A stretch of DNA of 6,434 bases, taken from assembly GCA_031276685.1 (NCBI GenBank), contig JAISMQ010000053.1, positions 1 through 6,434 on the forward strand, in the 5' to 3' direction. The translations under genes were made by a program, and so were the position numbers. The notes beneath the pieces were generated by a model. It ran no database searches. It saw only the letters and a program-made list of their open reading frames with translations, and was not told the DNA's origin. Origin of the DNA: Treponema sp. (GTDB taxonomy: Bacteria; Spirochaetota; Spirochaetia; Treponematales; Breznakiellaceae). Positions 1 to 5,350 of the stretch are shown piece by piece. Numbering within the stretch: position 1 is the first letter of the stretch; every line of letters begins with the position of its first letter.

Positions 1-41
1 GCCGATATTTTACCTTCCTCGTATGCTAACCTTATCCAACG

Positions 42-252
42 GCAGGGCCAGCGCATAAGGTATGGGAAAAGGCGGCGGGCAGGGGAAGCAAAACGCCTGT
101 GGCGGACACTTGACCGCAGCTTTGCGCCATCTTAACCGCAGGAAATGAGGAGTAACCTATTGGCGCAAAGCAAGCGTGGCCGTCATAGGCGTTTTGTTTC
201 CCCTGGTTTTCCTGTCCACCGCAATACTCCCATGTATATGCGCTGGCCCTGC
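42..252. repeat. Long imperfect palindrome with 16-bp perfect terminal inverted repeats (MITE-like or structured RNA)
   Basis: The ends 42-57 (GCAGGGCCAGCGCATA) and 237-252 are perfect inverted repeats of each other. The symmetry continues inward. Positions 61-66 match 229-234, 84-109 match 178-203 with four differences, and 119-129 match 161-171 perfectly (GCTTTGCGCCA). The arms are about 88 and 92 nt around a 31-nt centre (130-160), and I count roughly 65-70 complementary positions. The 3' arm carries a 9-nt insertion near 204-212. There is no ORF with coding character inside and no clear target-site duplication at the edges. A non-autonomous foldback/MITE-type element is one reading and a large RNA hairpin is another. 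The sequence alone does not decide between them. It lies just upstream of the thiamine operon promoter. Confidence 0.8.
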
Positions 253-263
253 GGACCCCCCCC

Positions 264-292
264 TTGACTGAACCGCGCCCGGAATCTATGCT
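264..292 (+). promoter_or_regulatory. Putative sigma70-type promoter of the thiBPQ operon
   Basis: A -35 box TTGACT (264-269, 5 of 6 to consensus) and a -10 box TATGCT (287-292, 4 of 6) are separated by exactly 17 nt. Transcription would start near 298-300, immediately before P1 of the TPP aptamer, which is where a riboswitch transcript should begin. A run of eight C (256-263) abuts the -35 box. The position relative to the aptamer is the strongest support. The start site itself is inferred. Confidence 0.7.
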
Positions 293-300
293 GGCTTGTC

Positions 301-432
301 GTTCGGGGTGGCCGGGCAGCGGGGTTTTCCCCGGGGCTTGCCGGAAGCTGTAATGTTCCGGATTGTTCCCATAGTTGCCCGCCTGAGATTAGACCCGTTG
401 AACCTGATCCGGATAATGCCGGCGTAGGGAGC
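301..432 (+). promoter_or_regulatory. TPP (THI-box) riboswitch aptamer
   Basis: The two conserved TPP-binding segments are present. CTGAGA lies at 383-388, followed by ACCC at 393-396, and the pyrophosphate-sensor half GAACCTGATC (400-409) leads into GGATAATGCCGGCGTAGGGA (411-430). P1 can form from GTTC (301-304) with GAGC (429-432), P2 from GGGT (306-309) with ACCC (393-396), and P3 from CGGGCA (313-318) with TGCCCG (376-381). P3 is enlarged by inserted hairpins GGGG/CCCC (321-332) and CCGGAA/TTCCGG (341-346 with 356-361). TPP aptamers control thiamine synthesis and transport genes, and this one precedes thiB. Binding of TPP should reduce expression of the transporter. Confidence 0.95.
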
Positions 433-527
433 AATCAAACCGGAAACCGTGGCTTTGCAGGCCCGGCCTCCGCCATCTCGCCATTGCTTCCGCCCGCATG
501 TTCCGGCCGCCAGGTTTTCCAGGGCAG

Positions 528-544
528 CCCCGGTACGCGGGGAG
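528..544 (+). promoter_or_regulatory. Shine-Dalgarno of thiB inside a small hairpin (likely riboswitch output)
   Basis: GGGGAG at 539-544, six nt before the ATG at 551, is the ribosome binding site that fixes the thiB start. CCCCG (528-532) is perfectly complementary to CGGGG (538-542) across a 5-nt loop, so the hairpin buries most of this site. No hairpin followed by a T-run is visible between the aptamer and thiB. Control of translation initiation therefore looks more likely than attenuation by an intrinsic terminator. How the aptamer state is passed to this hairpin is not evident. Confidence 0.6.
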
Positions 545-550
545 TATACC

Positions 551-1564
551 ATGTACAGAAAAATCGCCGTTCTTGCCTTGTTTGCGGCTCTCGCCAATTC
601 CCCCCTCTTTTCAAGGGGCGCTTCCAGCGAGGAACTGCGGGAAGTGGTGATCTGGACCTACGATTCCATCAATTCCGAGTGGGGCCCCGGGCCGGCGGCG
701 GCGAAGGACTTCCGGGAGCGGAGCGGCATCAGCGTCAGGTGGGTAAGCCACGGGGACGCGGGGGAACTGCTGGCCCGGCTCCTGCTGGAGAAGGAGGATG
801 CCCGCGCCGACATCATCCTGGGGCTGGACCAGAATATGGCCTCCCGCGCCCTGGCTTCGGGGCTGCTGGAAGCCTACAAACCCGCCGGGGCGGAAGGGGT
901 GCGCCCGGAACTGGTTATCGATCCAAACTGGTCCCTTATCCCCTTTGACTACAGCTACTTTGCCTTCGTGTACGATTCCGAAACCCTGCCCCGCCCCCCG
1001 GCCAGCCTTGAGGAACTAACCGGGGAATCCTACGCGGGGAAGATCATCCTGATGGACCCGCGCAGTTCGTCGCCGGGGCTCGGCTTCTTCGGCTGGGTCC
1101 GGGCGGTGTACGGCCCGCTCTGGCAGGACTACTGGCGGCGGCTTTCCCCCTCGATCCTGACGATTTCCGATGGCTGGAGCGGCGGCTACGGCCTCTTTAC
1201 CAACGGGGAGGCCCCGCTGGTGCTGTCCTACACCACAAGCCCCCCCTACCATCTGGAGTACGAGGAGACCGAGCGCTACAAGGCGGCGATCTTTGACGGG
1301 GGCCACCCTATTCAGGTTGAGCTGGCGGGGCTCCTGCGGGCCGCGAAGAACAAGGACAACGCCCGCGCCTTTCTTGACTACATGCTGAGCCCTGCTTTCC
1401 AGGCCCTTATCCCCCAGGGCAACTGGATGTACCCGGTAATCGACATCCCCCTGCCCGATTCGTTCCGTATCGCCCCCCGCAGCGGCAAGGTGCTGAACGC
1501 CGAACCGGCAACGGAAGCCGAACTAAACGAGTGGACGGCCCTGATGAGGGAAGCGGGCCATTAA
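551..1564 (+). CDS. thiB: Thiamine/TMP/TPP ABC transporter, periplasmic substrate-binding protein
   Basis: This 337-residue protein captures thiamine and its phosphates in the periplasm and hands them to ThiPQ. It has a typical signal peptide (MYRK, then a hydrophobic stretch to about residue 21, with probable cleavage near 24) and no lipobox cysteine. It is close in length to E. coli ThiB/TbpA (327) and aligns from end to end by recognisable motifs: TYDS 36-39, WGPGP 44-48, ADIILGLDQN 86-95, PFDYSYFAFVYD 131-142, DPRSSSPGLG 169-178, GWSGGYGLF 208-216, LVLSYTTSPPYH 223-234 and NWMYPV 291-296. W44, W209 and W292 correspond, from memory, to pocket tryptophans of the E. coli protein. A GTG at 449 also opens this frame but would start in the riboswitch leader and spoil the signal peptide. 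The ATG at 551 has a good GGGGAG site. The gene is first in a riboswitch-controlled operon. Confidence 0.96.
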   Translation: MYRKIAVLALFAALANSPLFSRGASSEELREVVIWTYDSINSEWGPGPAAAKDFRERSGISVRWVSHGDAGELLARLLLEKEDARADIILGLDQNMASRALASGLLEAYKPAGAEGVRPELVIDPNWSLIPFDYSYFAFVYDSETLPRPPASLEELTGESYAGKIILMDPRSSSPGLGFFGWVRAVYGPLWQDYWRRLSPSILTISDGWSGGYGLFTNGEAPLVLSYTTSPPYHLEYEETERYKAAIFDGGHPIQVELAGLLRAAKNKDNARAFLDYMLSPAFQALIPQGNWMYPVIDIPLPDSFRIAPRSGKVLNAEPATEAELNEWTALMREAGH

Positions 1565-1584
1565 CCCGGCGCGAAAACCGGAGG

Positions 1585-1618
1585 CCGGGGCCGGTCGCGG
1601 CCCCACGGCCCGCCCCGG
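1585..1618 (+). other. GC-rich stem-loops in the thiB-thiP spacer
   Basis: The 121-nt gap between thiB and thiP is almost pure G and C. GGGGCC (1587-1592) and GGCCCC (1599-1604) make a perfect 6-bp hairpin. CCGGGGC (1585-1591) can instead pair with GCCCCGG (1612-1618). A 9-bp direct repeat GGGGGCCGG follows at 1632-1640 and 1644-1652. No T-run follows, so this is not an intrinsic terminator. Hairpins between binding-protein and permease genes are known to stabilise the upstream message in systems such as malE-malF. That role here is inference. Confidence 0.5.
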
Positions 1619-1685
1619 TCACGGCCAGTCCGGGGGCCGGAGCGGGGGCCGGGCCGGGAACCCCGGCGGGGCGGCGGCCTGGATC

Positions 1686-3329
1686 ATGGCCCTGCCGCCC
1701 CTGTTCCTGGCGGCCCTGGCCTTCGGGGCGCCCTACGCCGCAAGCCTGAGTCTGGGCTTTGGCGGGGCGGCGCGGGATTACCTGACGCTGGTAACGCAGG
1801 CCCTGCCCACCCTGGCCTTTACGCTGAAGCAGGCGGCCCTGAGTACGCTTCTGGCCCTGGCCCTGGGCCTTCCCGGCGCGTGGTTCCTCTCGTCGCCGGG
1901 GGCGCCCTCCCCGTTCCGCCGCTTCCTGCGGGCCCTGTCCGCCCTGCCCTTCGCCCTGCCCCCGATCCTCGTGGTCCTGGGCTTCGCGCTTTTTTTCGGG
2001 AATTCGGGCTGGCTGAACCGGGCTTTGGCGGCGCTGGGCTGGCGGAACCCCCCCAGGATCCTCTACCGGCCGGAGGCGGTTATCCTGGCCCACGGATTCT
2101 ACAACTTCCCCCTGGTGCTGCGCCTGGCGGGGGACAGCCTGGAACAAGCCCGGCGGGCCTACCTGCCTGCGGCGGCGACCCTGGGCGCTTCCCCGCTCAG
2201 GGCGCTGTTCCCCATCCTCCTGCCCCTCTGCCTTCCCGGCATCGTCTGCGCGGCGCTGCTGGTGTTCCTGTACTGCTTTACCAGCTTCGCCGTGGTCCTG
2301 ATCCTGGGGGGCGGCCCCTCCGCAAGCACGCTGGCGGTGGAGATCTACCGCTACGCCCGGCTCAGCCTGGATTACGGGGCCGCAGGGATCCTGGCCCTTG
2401 CCGAAACCGCCGTCGCCGCCGCCGTGTTTCTGCTCTACCTGGTTCTGGCGGGCCGCCTGGACAGGATCAGCACCGCTGCCGACCGGAACCGCCCGATGGC
2501 GGCGAAGGCGGCGTCCCCCCTCGCCCTGGGGGTATACGCCCTGGTCATGGCCCTGGTCGTGCTGGGGCCGATCCTCTCGATCCCGCTGGAATCCCTTCTC
2601 CGGCGGGCCTCCCGCGCCGGGCGGCAGGAATTCAGCCTCTACTGGTGGCGGATCGCCGGGGAGGGGGCGCTGCCCGCGCTGGGCCGCTCCCTGCTCCTCG
2701 CCTTTTCCGCCGCCGCCCTTTCCTGCCTGCTGGCGGTCCTGGCGAACGGCGCGATTCTGGCCTGCGGCGCGGATAGCCGCGCTGATCGCGGCGCGGGCCG
2801 GGGGGGCCGGGGAGGGCTGCTGCGGACGCTGCTCAGGATCGCCGCCGTTTCCCCCCTGGCGTCTTCGGGGATAGTCCTGGGCCTGGGCTGGCTCGTCCTC
2901 TACGGCCGGGAGCAGTCCCGATCCTTCGTTTCGGTGGCGCTGGTCCACAGCGTCATCGCCCTGCCCTTCGCGTTCAACTCAATCTCCCAGGGCCTCGCGA
3001 ACCTGCCCCCCACGGTGATGGCGGCCGGGACGGTCTTTGGCGCGGGCCCCCTCGCCCGGATCGTCACGCTGGCCCTGCCCATCGCCTCCGGCCGGCTCCG
3101 CTCCGCCTGGGCCTTCGCCGCCGCCATAAGCCTGGGGGAGCTTAACGCCGTCATGATGCTGGGGATGGAAGGCTGGGAGACCCTGCCCCTGTTCATCTAC
3201 CGGGCCGCGGGGGCCTACCGCTACGGGGCGGCCTGCGCGGCGGGGACCCTGCTTATCCTCTGCTGCGCCGCCCTGTTCCTGCTTTCGGACCTGGCCGGGC
3301 CGCGCCCCGGCGGGAAGGGGGGCCGCTAA
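1686..3329 (+). CDS. thiP: Thiamine ABC transporter, permease (two fused MetI-like halves)
   Basis: This 547-residue, very hydrophobic inner-membrane protein is close in size to E. coli ThiP (536). It forms the translocation path that receives thiamine from ThiB and is driven by ThiQ. It is a tandem duplication of a binding-protein-dependent permease unit. An EAA-type coupling loop lies at about residues 153-185 (EQARRAYLPAAATLG, then ILLP) and a second at about 440-471 (LPPTVMAAGTVFGAG, then LALP). They are separated by a central hydrophilic linker near 260-275. The stretch TSFAVVLILGGGPSASTLAVEIY strongly resembles the matching ThiP segment. The ATG at 1686 is the only usable start. The frame stays open upstream through the spacer but contains no ATG, GTG or TTG there. 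The ribosome site is poor (GGCGGC), and the first membrane helix begins almost at residue 1, so the N-terminal tail is shorter than in E. coli. It ends 2 nt before thiQ. Confidence 0.93.
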   Translation: MALPPLFLAALAFGAPYAASLSLGFGGAARDYLTLVTQALPTLAFTLKQAALSTLLALALGLPGAWFLSSPGAPSPFRRFLRALSALPFALPPILVVLGFALFFGNSGWLNRALAALGWRNPPRILYRPEAVILAHGFYNFPLVLRLAGDSLEQARRAYLPAAATLGASPLRALFPILLPLCLPGIVCAALLVFLYCFTSFAVVLILGGGPSASTLAVEIYRYARLSLDYGAAGILALAETAVAAAVFLLYLVLAGRLDRISTAADRNRPMAAKAASPLALGVYALVMALVVLGPILSIPLESLLRRASRAGRQEFSLYWWRIAGEGALPALGRSLLLAFSAAALSCLLAVLANGAILACGADSRADRGAGRGGRGGLLRTLLRIAAVSPLASSGIVLGLGWLVLYGREQSRSFVSVALVHSVIALPFAFNSISQGLANLPPTVMAAGTVFGAGPLARIVTLALPIASGRLRSAWAFAAAISLGELNAVMMLGMEGWETLPLFIYRAAGAYRYGAACAAGTLLILCCAALFLLSDLAGPRPGGKGGR

Positions 3330-3331
3330 CC

Positions 3332-4372
3332 GTGGGACGCGAAAACCAAGGGCCTGAAAACCGGGGACGCGAAAACCGGGGGCTGGAGATCCGGGGGCTG
3401 GAAAAATCCTTTGCAGGGGGATTCCGCCTGAGCATCGGGGAGCTGGACGTGGCCCCCGGCGAAACGCTGGTCCTGGCGGGGCCTTCCGGCTGCGGCAAGA
3501 CCAGCGCGCTGAACCTTATCGCGGGGCTTGTCCGGGAGGATTCGGGGAAGATATTCCTGGACGGCGAGGACGCCGCCGCCCTCCCCCCCTGGAAACGGGG
3601 GATCGCCCTGGTGTTCCAGGACCTGGCCCTGTTCCCCCACCTTTCCGTGGGGGGGAACGTGGGCTACGGGCCCTTCCTGCGGGGGCTTAGGGGGGCCGCG
3701 CGCCGGGAAGTCGTCGCCGGGGCCCTCCGGGCGGTACGGCTGCCGGGCTGGGAAAAACGGCGCGTGGACACCCTGTCCGGGGGGGAACGGCAGCGGGTGG
3801 CTATCGCGCGGGCGCTGGCGGCGGAACCCCGGCTGCTCCTGCTGGACGAACCTTTTTCCAGCCTGGACGCCCCCCTGCGGCGCGAGATTCAGGGCGAATT
3901 CGCCTCTATCCGCGCCCGATCCGAAGCGCCCTGCGTCTTCGTAACCCACGACCGCGAGGAGGCGGCCCTGCTGGGCAGCCGGATCGCCCTGATGGACCAG
4001 GGCCGGATTGTGGAAACGGGAACCGGGCGGGAGCTTTTTCTGGAACCCGGGACCGCCTTCGCGGCCCGGTTCTTCGGGCGGGGCACGGTGCTAAGCCGGG
4101 AAAAACTGCTTATGCCGGGGCCTGGCCTGGTCTTTGTCCCCCGCGACGCCCTCCGCGCCGCCGGGGGGAAGCCCCGGAACGGCCCGGAAACGCGGATCAT
4201 CAGGGCCAGGTTCGCCGGGGCCGCCTTTGACGGGGGGGTGATGAACCTTGAACTCGAGCTGCCGGACGGGACCCGGATTGGGGCGGAGCAGCCCCTCCGC
4301 GATCCCCTGCCCCCCCCTGTGGGCGACTGGGAACTGGACACGGCCCTGCTGCGGCCCGTGACGCCCCCCTAA
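3332..4372 (+). CDS. thiQ: Thiamine ABC transporter, ATP-binding protein with C-terminal TOBE-like extension
   Basis: This 346-residue ATPase energises ThiP. All nucleotide-binding motifs are intact: Walker A GPSGCGKTS 50-58, Q-loop VFQD 94-97, signature LSGGERQR 148-155, Walker B LLLLDEP 168-174, D-loop SLD 177-179 and switch histidine H206. E. coli ThiQ is about 232 residues. The extra length comes from a repetitive N-terminus (residues 2-26) and about 95 residues after 250, where VFVPRDALR (267-275) and beta-rich sequence resemble the TOBE-type domains of PotA/FbpC-like ATPases. The GTG start at 3332 lies 2 nt after the thiP stop and about 9 nt after a GGAAGGGGGG ribosome site, implying coupled translation. 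ThiQ is called from operon context, because the motifs alone fit any importer of the iron/polyamine/thiamine group. Confidence 0.92.
   Translation: MGRENQGPENRGRENRGLEIRGLEKSFAGGFRLSIGELDVAPGETLVLAGPSGCGKTSALNLIAGLVREDSGKIFLDGEDAAALPPWKRGIALVFQDLALFPHLSVGGNVGYGPFLRGLRGAARREVVAGALRAVRLPGWEKRRVDTLSGGERQRVAIARALAAEPRLLLLDEPFSSLDAPLRREIQGEFASIRARSEAPCVFVTHDREEAALLGSRIALMDQGRIVETGTGRELFLEPGTAFAARFFGRGTVLSREKLLMPGPGLVFVPRDALRAAGGKPRNGPETRIIRARFAGAAFDGGVMNLELELPDGTRIGAEQPLRDPLPPPVGDWELDTALLRPVTPP
3335..3409 (+). repeat. Five 15-bp tandem units encoding 5-residue repeats at the ThiQ N-terminus
   Basis: Units start at 3335, 3350, 3365, 3380 and 3395. Units 1 and 3 differ only in the last two bases (GGACGCGAAAACC shared), while units 4 and 5 are diverged and merge into the normal first beta-strand of the ATPase (GLEIR, then GLEKSF). 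The protein pattern is G-x-E-N-R. The repeat stays in frame and begins directly after the start codon. Confidence 0.85.
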
Positions 4373-5016
4373 AAGACGAATTCCAGTTCCAGGTCCCCGC
4401 CGGGCCGGAAAAACCGGGACAGGGCCGCGGAAAATTCGGCCCGCTTGCCGGATTCCCCGATGCCAAGGCCCTCCCGGTCCCCCTTGACCCGCAGCGCCGC
4501 CCCGCCGGGGGCGCTAAGGCTTAGGGCAATTTCATAGCCCCGGCAGGCTTCTTCCAGCAGGGCGGCAAGCCGGGGGTCGGTGTCTTCGCGCCCCGCGCCC
4601 AGATTAAGGCGCAGCACCCGGTTCTCCCCTTCCCGGTACAGCGCCGCCCCCTGGTAGTCCAGCAGCGGGAGTACGTCTTCCAGCCGGGAAAAGGAGATTA
4701 CCGCCCGGCTTACCAGGTCCCGGCCCTCCTCGCGGGAGGAGAAGGAAACCAGTTCGAGCCCCTCCAGCCGCGCAATGCTGCGCTCAAAATCGGCGCGTCC
4801 CACGGGGACAGCCGGACGGCCCGCGTTGCCGTCCAGGGCGCCGACAGCCTCGAATTGCCGGGAAACCCGGTATTCCAGGCTCATCCTGCCCGTGCCGTCG
4901 GCGTTCAGGACGATATCCGAACGGACCCCCACGCAGGAACAGGCGCAGACAAGGCCCAGCGCCGCCAGGGCGGATAAAAAACGCCTTACCGTGATTCTCA
5001 TGTAGTGGATTCTCAT
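4369..5016 (-). CDS. Predicted lipoprotein of unknown family
   Basis: The 215-residue product has a basic start (MRIHYMRITVRR), a hydrophobic segment 13-25 and cysteines 24, 26 and 28. C26 (after V-C-A) or C28 (after A-C-S) would suit a relaxed lipobox, so export and lipid anchoring are likely. The mature part opens with a beta-type stretch, SDIVLNADGTGRMSLEYRVS (33-52), a pattern seen in several small bacterial envelope lipoproteins (LppM-like proteins come to mind, unproven). An acidic/basic helical region follows, and the C-terminus is DLELEFVF. I do not recognise the family or a catalytic motif. The first ATG (5014-5016) has GGAGG 14 nt upstream, which is rather far. The second ATG (codon 6) is a duplicate of the first. 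The start lies 6 nt after the DUF503 gene, so the two are probably co-transcribed. Its stop overlaps that of thiQ on the other strand. Confidence 0.8.
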   Translation of the reverse strand: MRIHYMRITVRRFLSALAALGLVCACSCVGVRSDIVLNADGTGRMSLEYRVSRQFEAVGALDGNAGRPAVPVGRADFERSIARLEGLELVSFSSREEGRDLVSRAVISFSRLEDVLPLLDYQGAALYREGENRVLRLNLGAGREDTDPRLAALLEEACRGYEIALSLSAPGGAALRVKGDREGLGIGESGKRAEFSAALSRFFRPGGDLELEFVF

Positions 5017-5017
5017 G
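4993..5017. repeat. Short direct repeat duplicating the lipoprotein start (offset 15 bp)
   Basis: GATTCTCATG occurs at 4993-5002 and again at 5008-5017. Read on the - strand, each copy contains ATG AGA ATC, so the protein begins MRI-HY-MRI with two in-frame start codons 15 nt apart. Only the upstream copy has a GGAGG-type site before it, and at long spacing. Confidence 0.75.
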
Positions 5018-5022
5018 CGATG

Positions 5023-5310
5023 TTAGAATTCCTCCGAATGTATGCTCATGTCCTGAATCCGCACCGGGACATCCCGCTCGACCATTTCAAACGCCTTGTG
5101 GAGTACCGATTCGCCGAAGGTCCGGGAATTGGAAACCAGCGCCCCGCCGATTTGGGCGAAGCACAGGGAGTCCTGCAGATCCACCTCCGCCACGCTCATG
5201 TTGAAACGGCGCTGGAGCCTGCTTTTTACCGAACTGACTATCCGCCGTTTTTCCTTAATGCTGTCCACGCCGGGAATCTCGAATATCATCTGAATCATGG
5301 ACACAATCAT
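5023..5310 (-). CDS. DUF503 / YlxP-family protein
   Basis: The small 95-residue protein has the usual size and layout of the DUF503 family, which has a ferredoxin-like fold. A beta-strand start (MIVSMIQMIFEIPG) is followed by the signature helix SIKEKRRIV (17-25) running to RRFN (34-37), then SVAEV (39-43) and VSNSR later. No export signal is seen, so it should be cytoplasmic. The molecular function of the family is not settled. In many bacteria the gene sits beside rbfA/infB, and that context is absent here. The ATG at 5308-5310 gives the family's normal N-terminus, but no Shine-Dalgarno precedes it (the upstream sequence is TAACGGCA). Further ATGs at codons 5 and 8 would cut into the first strand. 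It lies 62 nt after the TPR lipoprotein gene and 6 nt before the next lipoprotein gene. Confidence 0.88.
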   Translation of the reverse strand: MIVSMIQMIFEIPGVDSIKEKRRIVSSVKSRLQRRFNMSVAEVDLQDSLCFAQIGGALVSNSRTFGESVLHKAFEMVERDVPVRIQDMSIHSEEF

Positions 5311-5350
5311 TGCCGTTACAGTACACCATAAGCGGCGGCCATGAACATAG

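Noticed and set aside
22..27. TATGCT as a -10 box driving transcription through the palindrome
   Set aside because: It matches the hexamer used at 287-292, but its -35 region would fall at or beyond the window edge, so there is no second element to support it.
34..252. Integron attC site
   Set aside because: ATCCAAC at 34-40 fits the left core pattern RYYYAAC and a palindrome follows, but no matching GTTRRRY lies at the right end, and the element is longer than usual with no cassette gene or integrase nearby.
42..252. Giant intrinsic terminator of a gene to the left
   Set aside because: The stem is far too long, has no T-run after it, and no gene end is visible in 1-41.
449..550. Upstream GTG start extending ThiB by 34 residues
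   Set aside because: The extension lies in the riboswitch leader, is arginine/proline-rich and hides the normal signal peptide. The ATG at 551 has a proper ribosome site.
1531..1749. Small ORF bridging thiB and thiP
   Set aside because: Its translation is a proline/glycine/alanine-rich sequence from the GC-only spacer and ends inside thiP in another frame, with no sign of coding selection.
1407..2948. 513-codon open frame on the - strand antisense to thiB/thiP
   Set aside because: The product is a glycine/arginine/glutamine-rich run with no domain or hydrophobic pattern, and it mirrors the codon use of two clear genes on the other strand. It is a GC-rich shadow frame.
3335..3409. CRISPR-like array
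   Set aside because: The units are 15 bp, directly contiguous, in frame with thiQ and without spacers, so they form a coding microrepeat.
4390..4430. CCGG-A5-CCGG hairpin as a terminator for either convergent operon
   Set aside because: The stem is only 4 bp, the A/T tract is in the loop and no T-run follows on either strand.
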